DNA of 64,000 nucleotides from the NCBI RefSeq assembly GCF_028464225.1, contig NZ_JAQPCN010000001.1, forward strand, positions 1,546,634 through 1,610,633, written 5' to 3'. Below are positions 45,392 through 53,866 of the stretch, in pieces (position 1 is the first letter of the stretch; the number at the start of each line of letters is the position of its first letter). The position numbers and the translations under genes are program-made. Origin of the DNA: Zeaxanthinibacter sp. PT1. GTDB taxonomy: Bacteria > Bacteroidota > Bacteroidia > Flavobacteriales > Flavobacteriaceae. Below the pieces are notes generated by a model. It did no database searches. It saw only the letters and a list, made by a program, of their open reading frames with translations, and was not told the origin of the DNA.

Positions 45392-45892
45392 ATGAACCTC
45401 ATCCTATTATTTAGTGGCCTTTTACTGCTGGGCAGTAATTCCACACCGCACGACCCAATCAACAACACATCTGAATCCGATGTGGAAATAGTAACTACCT
45501 CTTTCCTAATCACACACCAGGCCCTCGTGGAAACGTGGAGGGAAAACGAGAACCCATGGGGGCTGGAAAGGGGACTTTCAGTAGCAGAATATCGCGAACC
45601 TGATCTTAGCGAGATCATTTTTATCGAGGAGGAAGAAGATATTGATCTGGGCTTTGATACCAGTCTGTACCTGCCCGAAAATTTTGATCCTTACAGTGCA
45701 CCTGCAGATCCAATGAGTGTATCTTTTATTGAGGATGAAGAGCAAGACCTGGATCCTGAAATCGATACCAGCTTATTCCTGCCAGTAGGCTTCGATCCTT
45801 ATGCGCCGTATAGCGAACCGATCAGAATCACAGTCAGGGGGATAAAGTGTGCCACTGGTAAAATATCCAACACAACGGTTTCATCCTTTTAG
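45392..45892 (+). CDS. Secreted protein with duplicated DTSLYLP/FDPY module, unknown
   Basis: 166 residues with a short hydrophobic signal (MNLILLFSGLLLLGSNS). Two copies of a ~34-residue acidic module occur: FIEEEEDIDLGFDTSLYLP then ENFDPYSAPADPMSV (about residues 76-109), and FIEDEEQDLDPEIDTSLFLP then VGFDPYAPYSEPIRI (about 111-145). The shared core is (D/I)DTSL(Y/F)LPxxFDPYxxxxxP. The acidic stretches alternate with aromatic/proline motifs, suggesting an envelope or extracellular binding role. I do not know a characterised homologue. A terminator follows 40 bases downstream; the upstream ~225 bases hold no other gene. Confidence 0.7.
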   Translation: MNLILLFSGLLLLGSNSTPHDPINNTSESDVEIVTTSFLITHQALVETWRENENPWGLERGLSVAEYREPDLSEIIFIEEEEDIDLGFDTSLYLPENFDPYSAPADPMSVSFIEDEEQDLDPEIDTSLFLPVGFDPYAPYSEPIRITVRGIKCATGKISNTTVSSF

Positions 45893-45932
45893 GAAAGAAA
45901 CAGCCCCAAATGTTATGATCTTGAATTAGCGG

Positions 45933-45960
45933 ACCTCCCTTCGGGGAGGTTTTTTCATTT
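45933..45960 (+). terminator. Terminator after the DTSLYLP protein gene
   Basis: ACCTCCC-TTC-GGGGAGGT-type hairpin followed by six T and CATTTT. It touches the end of the convergent SLC13 gene and may serve only the plus strand. Confidence 0.85.
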
Positions 45961-47390
45961 TAGAACATCAATGGAATCACCCATTCAAAAAGCATTACCA
46001 GGAGCACAACGGCAATAAGGTTAAGAATAATACCAACCCGTGCCATTTGGTGCACCTGTATATACCCGCTGGCAAAAACAATGGCGTTGGGTGGGGTAGC
46101 CATAGGAAGCATAAATGCACAGCTACTCGCAATAGTGACCGGAATTAAGAGGTGAAGCATTGGTATATTTAAGCCTATAGCTATACCCGCAACAACAGGT
46201 GCTAATACCGCTACCAAAGCTACATTGCTCATCAGCTCTGTCATAAAAAGCATCAGGAAGATCAACATGGCCGCGGTAACCAGAATACTGACATTGCTAG
46301 TCGCAATGGCTGCTGATACCATATCGACGATCCCGCTTACAGACATGCCGTTGGCAAGAGCCAATCCTCCTCCGAACAAGATCAGGATCCCCCAAGCCAA
46401 CTTCTCGGTATCCTGCCAACCCAGTATAAAATCTCCTTTTTTATAATTAAAGGGAATAGCAAACAGCGAGATAGCGCCCATCATGCTGATCAAAGTATCT
46501 GAAAGTTCGAGCCATGGGAAAATCCCGTTGATAACGGTACGGAAAATCCAGAGGAATACGGTAAGCCCGAAAATGCTCAACACCATTTTTTCTTTACCAG
46601 TAGTGGGGCCGAGTTTTTCTAACTCGTCCTGTATCACTTCATGGGAAGCGTCAAATTTCAGTTGCTTGTTAGGAAACATCCATTTAACAAGGACCAGGTA
46701 ACAGATGGTTAGCAATACTATAGAAAACGGCAGTCCGAGAGTCATCCATTTTAAGAAAGAGATCTGGATATTATATTCATTTTCTAAAAGGCCGATCAAG
46801 ACAGAGTTAGGAGGTGTGCCGATAACCGTGGCAATACCACCGGCGTTAGCCGAAAAGGCAATTCCGAGCATAACACTTAATGCAAAATTCTGATCGTCTT
46901 TTGTAAACCCATCGGCATCATTAATCAATAATTTTATCACCGATAAAGCAATCGGTAACATGACCACTGTACTGGCGGTGTTGCTGATCCACATGCTTAG
47001 GGCAGCAGTCGCGATCATAAAACCGAGAACCACCCTGTTTGGGGTTGTTCCTGTGATCCTGATGATGTTTAAGGCGATCCGTTTATGCAGATTCACCTTT
47101 TCCAGAGCCAGAGCTAGTACAAACCCACCAAAGAAAAGGAAGATGATAGGGCTACCGTAGTTAGCGCCAACTTCGCCTATAGGCATTATCTTCAGTAGGG
47201 GAAAAAGAAATAGTGGTAAAAGGGCTGTGACGGAGATTGAAACTGACTCTGTTATCCACCAGGTGATCATCCACAGAGCTACGGCTATCACCCGGTCCCC
47301 GGAATCAGAAACCAGGTCAAAGGGTAGCATCAGGATCAGGAAGAAAAGAGCAGGCCCCAACAGGAGACCTATTTTTTTGCTGAGGGCCAT
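45960..47390 (-). CDS. SLC13/DASS family sodium:anion symporter
   Basis: 476-residue inner-membrane transporter with about eleven helices and two hairpins. The paired substrate/sodium motifs of the divalent anion:sodium symporter family are present: SNTASTVVMLPIAL near residue 137 (SNT) and SSCAFMLPMATPPNAIVFASG near 430 (an SNT-equivalent carrying SSC). Family substrates are C4-dicarboxylates, citrate or sulfate; the helical layout and motif fit dicarboxylate carriers best. It lies 58 bases downstream of the PKD lipoprotein gene, possibly one transcript. Confidence 0.9.
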   Translation of the reverse strand: MALSKKIGLLLGPALFFLILMLPFDLVSDSGDRVIAVALWMITWWITESVSISVTALLPLFLFPLLKIMPIGEVGANYGSPIIFLFFGGFVLALALEKVNLHKRIALNIIRITGTTPNRVVLGFMIATAALSMWISNTASTVVMLPIALSVIKLLINDADGFTKDDQNFALSVMLGIAFSANAGGIATVIGTPPNSVLIGLLENEYNIQISFLKWMTLGLPFSIVLLTICYLVLVKWMFPNKQLKFDASHEVIQDELEKLGPTTGKEKMVLSIFGLTVFLWIFRTVINGIFPWLELSDTLISMMGAISLFAIPFNYKKGDFILGWQDTEKLAWGILILFGGGLALANGMSVSGIVDMVSAAIATSNVSILVTAAMLIFLMLFMTELMSNVALVAVLAPVVAGIAIGLNIPMLHLLIPVTIASSCAFMLPMATPPNAIVFASGYIQVHQMARVGIILNLIAVVLLVMLFEWVIPLMF

Positions 47391-47448
47391 AATTAAAGTT
47401 TGGTCCTAAACTAGTTTTTTTCCCTTAGTAAATAAAATAATAATTAGG

Positions 47449-48852
47449 CTACCATGGTTCCCATGCCACCGTATTCAGGTCGTGATCAAGGGCTCCGTAA
47501 AGAAGTTGATCACCCTCCGGGCTGGCATATTTTGCAACTAAATACAGTTTACCTTCTTTTTCGATAAAAGAAGGTACTTGTTTGCCGGGATACTGAAGGG
47601 ATATAAGTTGATCACCCTGGGCGTTAAATTTTCGCAAGAACCGATCACTGGAAATGATGAATGTATCCCTTAAACTGACCAGTCCCTGGTTGTTGAGGGT
47701 ATTCTCGTAAAAATGTGATCTGATGATATTACCAGAGCTATCTGTAACCAATAGTTCCCCCAGACCATAGAGCACGTAATTTCCGTTGGATAAACGGGCC
47801 ATATCAAATGCGCCGTTCAGATCTGCAGTGGAAATAATCTTCTCGGTAAGCATAGAATTATCATAGATTTTATAGCTGATTAATTCTAAAGCCTCATCCA
47901 GGAATATTAGTGTGGGGCTATAATCGGCGATAAAGGGCTTGCTGTCATTCTTTATAAAACTCCCGCCAAATGCCACGTAACCGTTTTCTGTCTTGATCAA
48001 ATTCCCGATATGTGAATCATTCTCGCCGACCTGGTGCAGAATCCGCTTAAATGAATCTCCCATAGCATTCCGCATGTCAATAGCGGCTTTATTTAATGCG
48101 CCATCTTTAATTGAACCATAGAATAAGAGGTTGCCGTTATCAGCAAGGTAACCATAGCTTACCTGGTCGGCAGAATTCAGCTGACCAGACAGGTTCCAAT
48201 CAGCATCGTAATTAACTTCCCGGGATCCATAAAAACCGTTCAAGGTTCTTGAAAAATGAAATCCACGAACACCGCCCTGGAGAAACCAGCTAAAGGCATT
48301 ATTCCCTTCGTAAGTTTGATCTCCGAGGTAATGTGCATCCTCCATCATAGAGGAACCCAGGGAGTGATAATAGAATTTATTTCCTTCTAATCCCCCTTCG
48401 TCTTTAAGGACTGTTATAGCATATAAACTTCCGGTATGGCTATCTAACCCAAAATCTATAGGATTAGCAGTATACCCTTGCGGAACCTCTGGATAAACGA
48501 AATTAGGACCAACAACCTGTATAGTGGTGCTGAAGGTATCCGAAGTATTCCCTTCCCCTGAAACCGTAAGACTCAGTTCGTAGCTCCCGGCTTCTTCGTA
48601 AAATATAGTGGGTTGATTTTCGGTGCTAGTCATCCCATTTCCAAAATCATACAGGTAGGACTGTGCACCCTCTGAGCAATTCGTAATAGTCAAGGAGGCT
48701 CCGGCCATAATGCTGTTCTGAGAAAGCTGGAAGCAGGCGCGAAGCTCGGTTTCCCCCAACAAAGGTGGCTCCGGAGACAATTCCGTCTCTTTGTCCATGC
48801 TGCAGGAGTACAATAGTACAACCGTTGCCATTAGCAATGAGTAGCGTTTCAT
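47449..48852 (-). CDS. PKD-domain lipoprotein, unknown
   Basis: 467-residue lipoprotein (signal ends LLYSC, Cys16). A PKD domain (about residues 38-115) has SYLYDFGNGMTSTENQPTIFYEEAGSYELSLTVSG. The rest is probably a beta-propeller-like domain with repeated motifs such as SYGYLADNGNLLFYGSI, KTENGYVAFGGSFIKND and RLSNGNYVLYGLGELLVTD. PKD domains usually mediate surface protein contacts. It has no T9SS C-terminal sorting signal and should stay at the outer membrane. Function unknown. Confidence 0.8.
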   Translation of the reverse strand: MKRYSLLMATVVLLYSCSMDKETELSPEPPLLGETELRACFQLSQNSIMAGASLTITNCSEGAQSYLYDFGNGMTSTENQPTIFYEEAGSYELSLTVSGEGNTSDTFSTTIQVVGPNFVYPEVPQGYTANPIDFGLDSHTGSLYAITVLKDEGGLEGNKFYYHSLGSSMMEDAHYLGDQTYEGNNAFSWFLQGGVRGFHFSRTLNGFYGSREVNYDADWNLSGQLNSADQVSYGYLADNGNLLFYGSIKDGALNKAAIDMRNAMGDSFKRILHQVGENDSHIGNLIKTENGYVAFGGSFIKNDSKPFIADYSPTLIFLDEALELISYKIYDNSMLTEKIISTADLNGAFDMARLSNGNYVLYGLGELLVTDSSGNIIRSHFYENTLNNQGLVSLRDTFIISSDRFLRKFNAQGDQLISLQYPGKQVPSFIEKEGKLYLVAKYASPEGDQLLYGALDHDLNTVAWEPW

Positions 48853-48980
48853 AAGGGTAGCAGATTTGGGATCTATTACTCTAAAACGCTAAATGGAACG
48901 ATTATATTTAAAATTTTCGACAAGCGGTAATCCGGGCGCCTATAAATTCACCCAAACTTAAAAAATGCCTATGCCGGGTA

Positions 48981-50672
48981 TCAGGACTGCAGGCTGACCA
49001 CAAGCTCATCTTCCTCCTTGGAAACCTTGGTGAGCCCGTGCTTATTCAGGCCTTTGAGGCCTTTATCCCAAGCCTTGTTGCTGAGCCCGGCCTTTTCTTT
49101 TAGTGCCTCCAGTGACATCTTTCCTTCCGATTTTAATATATCCAGGATTACTTTTTCATTATCACTGAGCTGCAGTGGTTTTTTCTCCGGGCGCATTTGC
49201 GGGAAGAATAATACTTCCTGTATGGATGAATTATTGGTCAGCAGCATCACAAGCCTGTCTATCCCGATTCCTATCCCGGAGGTAGGTGGCATCCCATATT
49301 CCAGGGCTCGCAGAAAATCCTGGTCGATGAACATGGCCTCATCATCTCCTTTTTCGGATAATTTAAGCTGTTCTTCAAATCTTTTTCGCTGATCGATGGG
49401 ATCATTCAACTCTGAGTACGCATTAGCGAGCTCCTTACCATTTACCATCAATTCAAAACGCTCGGTTAGCGCAGGGTTGTCCCTGTGTTCCTTGGTGAGC
49501 GGACTCATCTCCTTGGGGTAATCTGTTATAAAGGTGGGTTGTATGTAATGTTTTTCGCAATGCTCCCCGAATATTTCATCGATGAGTTTCCCGATACCCA
49601 TACTGTCATCTGCTTCTACATCCAGCTTTTTAGCAACTTCGCGAAGTTCAGATTCATTTAAACCTGCTACATCGTATCCTGTGTGCTGCCTGATCGCTTC
49701 AAGGATAGGTACCCTAGGGTAAGGAGCTTTAAACTCGATCTCCTTATTCCCTACAGTAATTTTGGTGCCTCCCGTGGCATCGACAGCAACTTTTTCTAAT
49801 AATTGTTCCGTGGTTTCCATCATCCACAGGTAATCCTTGTAGGCCACATACAGTTCCATTACCGTAAATTCCGGGTTGTGGGTCCTGTCCATTCCTTCAT
49901 TTCGGAAATCCTTGGAGAATTCGTAGACGCCGTCAAACCCTCCAACGATCAGTCTTTTCAGGTATAATTCGTTCGCTATCCTGAGGTATAATGGGATGTT
50001 GAGTGCGTTGTGATGGGTAAGGAATGGCCTGGCCGCGGCGCCCCCTGGGATGGGTTGCAAGATTGGTGTCTCCACTTCCAGGTATCCTCTCTGGTTAAAG
50101 AAATCACGGATACTGTTGGTTATCTTGGTCCTTTTTATAAAAGTGTCCTTGACGGATGGATTAACCGCAAGGTCTACATAGCGCTGGCGATATCGTTGTT
50201 CCGGATCATTGAATTTATCGTAGGTATTACCTTCCGCATCCTTTTTAGGAAGGGGTAGGGGACGAAGGGCTTTACTGAGTAAAGTAAATCCCTTGACGAG
50301 GATGGTTTTTTCTCCAACCTGGGTCGTGAATAACTCACCCTCCACCCCGATGATATCACCAATGTCTAATAGTTTCTTGTATACGTCATTGTACAGGGTT
50401 TTATCATCTCCGGTACAAATCTCATCGCGGTTAAAGTAAACCTGTATCCGACCGGTACTGTCCTGTAATTCGGCGAAGGAGGCTTTACCCTGTATACGCC
50501 TGGACATCAGCCTGCCCGCAACTGTTACGTGTTTGCCTTCTTCGTAGTTTTTCCGGATACTTTCAGACGTATGGTCTACCGGGTATAATGCAGCAGGGTA
50601 TGGGTTGATCCCGGCCTCCCGCAATTTGGATAATTTCTCCCTTCTAATAACTTCTTGTTCGGACAGTTGCAT
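48981..50672 (-). CDS. lysS: Lysyl-tRNA synthetase, class II, with C-terminal extension
   Basis: 563-residue synthetase. The N-terminal OB fold (VAGRLMSRRIQGKASFAELQD) binds the anticodon. The catalytic domain has motif 2 FSKDFRNEGMDRTHNPEFTVMELY and motif 3 GIGIGIDRLVMLL. The classical enzyme would end shortly after VLFFPQMRPEKK (about residue 500). Here ~60 further residues follow (LSDNEKVILDILKSEGKMSLEALKEKAGL then SNKAWDKGLKGLNKHGL), resembling a small winged-helix domain; I believe this is shared with other Bacteroidetes LysRS. Preceded by a TTG-N20-TATATTTG promoter. Confidence 0.95.
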   Translation of the reverse strand: MQLSEQEVIRREKLSKLREAGINPYPAALYPVDHTSESIRKNYEEGKHVTVAGRLMSRRIQGKASFAELQDSTGRIQVYFNRDEICTGDDKTLYNDVYKKLLDIGDIIGVEGELFTTQVGEKTILVKGFTLLSKALRPLPLPKKDAEGNTYDKFNDPEQRYRQRYVDLAVNPSVKDTFIKRTKITNSIRDFFNQRGYLEVETPILQPIPGGAAARPFLTHHNALNIPLYLRIANELYLKRLIVGGFDGVYEFSKDFRNEGMDRTHNPEFTVMELYVAYKDYLWMMETTEQLLEKVAVDATGGTKITVGNKEIEFKAPYPRVPILEAIRQHTGYDVAGLNESELREVAKKLDVEADDSMGIGKLIDEIFGEHCEKHYIQPTFITDYPKEMSPLTKEHRDNPALTERFELMVNGKELANAYSELNDPIDQRKRFEEQLKLSEKGDDEAMFIDQDFLRALEYGMPPTSGIGIGIDRLVMLLTNNSSIQEVLFFPQMRPEKKPLQLSDNEKVILDILKSEGKMSLEALKEKAGLSNKAWDKGLKGLNKHGLTKVSKEEDELVVSLQS

Positions 50673-50690
50673 AAGCGCGAATTAAGTCTG

Positions 50691-50721
50691 CAAATATAGC
50701 GACTTAGCCCAAATCTTTCAA
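50691..50721 (-). promoter_or_regulatory. Promoter of lysS
   Basis: On the minus strand TTG (50719-50721), 20 bases, then TATATTTG (50691-50698), a perfect -7 box. The predicted leader is about 16 bases to the lysS ATG. Confidence 0.75.
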
Positions 50722-50845
50722 TGCCGGGCAGTCGAATGTTCGTTGAAGTGGATAAAGTTTGAAATTGGGGTGTAACAAAAGCCATATTTAATCGTCATAC
50801 AGTTGTCATCAATCAATCCCTCCCGGGATAATCAAATCAAAATTT

Positions 50846-51004
50846 ATGAGTTTTTGGCGCGTTCTTCTCGCTATTCTATTTCCTCCCCTTTCTGTAATTG
50901 GCAGGGGTTGCGGTTCTATCCTAATCGTATTTCTTCTCACCCTGTGTGGCTGGGTTCCAGGTGTGATCGCGGCCCTGGTCATCCTGAATAATCCCAACGG
51001 ATAG
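50846..51004 (+). CDS. YqaE/Pmp3 family small membrane protein
   Basis: 52 residues, MSFWRVLLAILFPPLSVI then GRGCGSILIVFLLTLCGWVPGVIAALVIL. The two helices with PPL(S/A)V and TLxGWxPG(V/I)xAxxxI are diagnostic of the YqaE/Pmp3/UPF0057 family, short inner-membrane proteolipids linked in other organisms to salt stress or membrane potential. The short reading frame ends 33 bases before lipB, but lipB has its own -7 box in between. Confidence 0.88.
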   Translation: MSFWRVLLAILFPPLSVIGRGCGSILIVFLLTLCGWVPGVIAALVILNNPNG

Positions 51005-51007
51005 TCG

Positions 51008-51015
51008 TACCTTTG
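51008..51015 (+). promoter_or_regulatory. -7 promoter box for lipB
   Basis: TACCTTTG, a perfect TAnnTTTG box, predicting a leader of about 20 bases to the lipB ATG at 51038. The -33 region lacks an obvious TTG. Confidence 0.6.
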
Positions 51016-51037
51016 CACTATCTGAAGAGTATTTAGT

Positions 51038-51754
51038 ATGAACAAGCGGATAACCGTTGAGGAATTAGGACTTAAAGACTATAAGGAAACCTGGGATTAC
51101 CAGGAAGAGTTGTTTCAAAAGATCGTTGATCTCAAGATTGCGAATAGGAGAAACAATACCGAAGTATCTACACCCAATTATTTTCTTTTCGTAGAACATC
51201 CGCACGTGTTTACACTGGGAAAGAGCGGAGATATGTCCAATCTCCTGGTCGATGAACAGCAGTTAAAGGAGCACAACGCTAAATTCTATAAAATCAACCG
51301 GGGTGGAGATATAACCTATCACGGCCCGGGTCAGATCGTTGGTTATCCCATCCTGGATCTCGACAACTTCTTTACGGATATACATAAATACCTGCGTTTT
51401 CTCGAGGAAATGGTGATCAGGACATTAACGGATTATGGCCTTAAGGCGACCAGGTCTGAAGGTGAAACCGGAGTCTGGCTGGATGTTGGAACTCCCTTTG
51501 CCCGAAAAATCTGCGCTATGGGGGTGAGAGCGAGCCGATGGGTTACTATGCATGGATTTGCCCTGAATGTAAATGCAAACCTTGGGTATTTTGACCTTAT
51601 GATTCCCTGTGGTATAAAGGATAAGGCAGTAACTTCCCTGAATGCAGAGCTCGGACGGGCAGAAATACCCATGGAGGAAGTGAAGGAAAAATTACTTTTC
51701 CATTTTAAAGCATTATTTGAAGCGGAATTAGAGCGGGATGCTGCGGCAACCTGA
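51038..51754 (+). CDS. lipB: Octanoyl-(acyl-carrier-protein):protein N-octanoyltransferase
   Basis: 238-residue enzyme that transfers octanoate from ACP to lipoyl domains, the first step of lipoate synthesis. Motifs are FLFVEHPHVFTLGKSGD, RGGDITYHGPGQIVGYPI and ARKICAMGVRASRWVTMHGFALN (catalytic Lys in RKIC). The LMIPCGIKDKAVTSL segment carries the acyl-accepting Cys. Length is normal. lipA is not in the window. The gene ends 8 bases before the convergent TapB-like gene. Confidence 0.96.
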   Translation: MNKRITVEELGLKDYKETWDYQEELFQKIVDLKIANRRNNTEVSTPNYFLFVEHPHVFTLGKSGDMSNLLVDEQQLKEHNAKFYKINRGGDITYHGPGQIVGYPILDLDNFFTDIHKYLRFLEEMVIRTLTDYGLKATRSEGETGVWLDVGTPFARKICAMGVRASRWVTMHGFALNVNANLGYFDLMIPCGIKDKAVTSLNAELGRAEIPMEEVKEKLLFHFKALFEAELERDAAAT

Positions 51755-51762
51755 TCGGTTTA

Positions 51763-52452
51763 TTATTTCGAAAAGGCCGTCAATTCCATCTTCCCGATAG
51801 CATTCCCTTTTTTATTATAACTCTCCTGTTTGATCACCCCGATTCCTTCAGCCAGCCAGGTTCGTGATGGAAATGTCTGCTTGCCCATCATCATTTTGGT
51901 GCTGGTCTCGCTATAGATCACGAAACAATCAAAAGTGCCGGCCGGAGTGGTAACAGTTTCTTTTTTCTCCACTTTACGGTTAATGGTCTCCACATTCATG
52001 TTCATATTCATAGCTCCCATGCTCATCTTCATGTTAAGGTTGGCATCATTGAGTGACTGGCCAACGGCAAGGTTGTTGGGCAGCTCCAGGTCAGTGCCGC
52101 TTAGCTCTACGTCCATTTCCTTGAATTGTTCTATCATCTGTTGATTCATCAGCGATTTAAAATCGATATGCACTACATTATCCTTACATCGTACCTCGTA
52201 TTCTGACTGCATTACTTCTTCCCCATCCGGGTCCTTCAGGGACATTTGCATGACTGCCGTGGTGCCGTCCGAGTTATTTTCTGAGCTGATCACTTCATAG
52301 GTTATAGTTCCGTCGGGTTTGTCCTTCTTATCGTAATTGGTATATTCTAAGGAAGTTCCTTCCTGAAGTGGATAATACTTACTGCAATCTTGTCCAATAA
52401 TACTAGAGAAGCATAACAGTAATAATATGAATAAAGCAGTTTTTGTTTTCAT
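51763..52452 (-). CDS. Secreted TapB/DUF3108-like protein
   Basis: 229 residues with a signal peptide (MKTKTALFILLLLCFSSIIG). The mature protein is beta-rich: YYPLQEGTSLEYTNYDKKDKPDGTITYEV at the start and VTTPAGTFDCFVIYSET then WLAEGIGVIKQESYNKKG at the end. This layout recalls TapB/DUF3108 proteins (a beta-barrel with the TPAGTFxC motif). A methionine-rich stretch (NMKMSMGAMNMNMNVE) sits in the middle. Function is unknown; periplasmic location is inferred. It follows the OmpA-like gene by 12 bases and is probably co-expressed. Confidence 0.7.
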   Translation of the reverse strand: MKTKTALFILLLLCFSSIIGQDCSKYYPLQEGTSLEYTNYDKKDKPDGTITYEVISSENNSDGTTAVMQMSLKDPDGEEVMQSEYEVRCKDNVVHIDFKSLMNQQMIEQFKEMDVELSGTDLELPNNLAVGQSLNDANLNMKMSMGAMNMNMNVETINRKVEKKETVTTPAGTFDCFVIYSETSTKMMMGKQTFPSRTWLAEGIGVIKQESYNKKGNAIGKMELTAFSK

Positions 52453-52464
52453 GATCTTAAGAGA

Positions 52465-53763
52465 TTAGGTTTTTATGAATTCAACTCGGCGATTCTTAGA
52501 TTTTCCTTCAGTAGTAGTGTTATCGGCAATCGGTTCTTTTTCACCCTTACCTTCTGTAGTCAGCCTTCCGGCGTCAATGTTATAAATAGTTACCAGGGCA
52601 TCCCTGACCGATGCTGCGCGATCTGCCGAGAGCTGCAAATTGGTTTCATCTGATCCATCAGCATCTGTATGTCCAACGATAAGTAACTTCATATCGTTTT
52701 CCTGTTGTAACACCTGGGAGATTTGTCGTATGATACCCATGGATTGTGGTTTGATCTCTGCGGAACCGGAATCAAAAATGATCCCGTTGGTGGACACCGA
52801 TCCATCAGCTATTAATTTTTTACGTAGGTCCAGGCCGCCTTCGGCTACCTTGAGGTTCTTGATAAATAGCCGCTCTTTCCCGTCCTTAAAATGGAGTAGT
52901 TCAAACTTCAACGTTGAGGGCCTGTTTTCCAACGAAATCATCCTGGGGATATCTACATACTTGGACTCGTCAACCCAAAGTCTAAAACGCTGTTGATTTA
53001 CAGCTATAGAGACGTGGGGCTGGGCAATGACTTTGTTCCGGATATCCGCCTGTATGTTGTTGTTGATGTCTGCATGATTCCTGACATGGAAACCTACAGG
53101 GTGATATTGACAGAATGGAATATCTACTGTAATATCCTTTCCATTTTTAAAACCGGGAGTATTGGATAGAATGACCCGAAATTTTGCCGAGGAACTGGTC
53201 TGCCTATCAAGCCCTGTCGCCAAGACATCAAATTCGATTGTATATTCATCAGGGAGTGCGGGAACATCCGGAATATAATAGGTGTTGTACCCCGGGATCA
53301 TTGAAAACCATTTCTCGTTATTTTGGTTTATACTTACAACCTCTCCGCCCCCGTTCGTATTCCATTTGGAAGGGAAGTCTCCTATAAAATCATTACCGAA
53401 GTCATCGTAAAAGATGGGCTGGTCTCCCGGGACGTAATCAAATTTACTATAAACTTGAATGGTCTCCGGCGTGCTGCCGCTCTCAGGTAGCTTATTTTGA
53501 TCGTTTCCCGAGGGAGCAATGATTTCCGGATTTCCGGGTTCAGGTCCTGTGGGGGTGGTTTTAGAGCCCGGTTCAAGGATACTGTCAAGGGCAGCATCCG
53601 TTTTCTTTTCTGTTTCGCGCTCAACGCGTCTTTCGATTGTTCTTTCGGCAGCTCGTTCTGCTTTTTTGCCTAATTTTTTAAGCAATTGGGCCTCCAGCCG
53701 GGGGACACATAGAAACACCATTAGCAGAAGCGCCAGTACGGGGTATTGGCTTCTGATTTTCAT
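52465..53763 (-). CDS. OmpA-family outer-membrane/peptidoglycan-binding protein
   Basis: 432 residues with a signal peptide followed by a highly charged helix (KKLGKKAERAAERTIERRVERETEKK) and a Pro/Gly linker. A beta-sandwich domain (about residues 100-300) begins FDYVPGDQPIFYDDFGNDFIGDFP. The C-terminal OmpA domain (about 325-432) has GSAEIKPQSMGIIRQISQVL, LLIVGHTDADGSDETNLQLSADRAASV and the terminal NRRVEF. The OmpA domain should bind peptidoglycan (Asp and Arg of the NxxLSxxRA-type motif present). Such charged-helix OmpA proteins are frequent in Flavobacteriia. Confidence 0.88.
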   Translation of the reverse strand: MKIRSQYPVLALLLMVFLCVPRLEAQLLKKLGKKAERAAERTIERRVERETEKKTDAALDSILEPGSKTTPTGPEPGNPEIIAPSGNDQNKLPESGSTPETIQVYSKFDYVPGDQPIFYDDFGNDFIGDFPSKWNTNGGGEVVSINQNNEKWFSMIPGYNTYYIPDVPALPDEYTIEFDVLATGLDRQTSSSAKFRVILSNTPGFKNGKDITVDIPFCQYHPVGFHVRNHADINNNIQADIRNKVIAQPHVSIAVNQQRFRLWVDESKYVDIPRMISLENRPSTLKFELLHFKDGKERLFIKNLKVAEGGLDLRKKLIADGSVSTNGIIFDSGSAEIKPQSMGIIRQISQVLQQENDMKLLIVGHTDADGSDETNLQLSADRAASVRDALVTIYNIDAGRLTTEGKGEKEPIADNTTTEGKSKNRRVEFIKT

Positions 53764-53866
53764 GGTACGTCATTTTAATGCCTATTAAAGATAGCTAAAA
53801 ACACTGATTCTTACTATATTATTGTGTGGTTTGCGGTCCTTGCCTGATAACCGGAAACCACTAACC

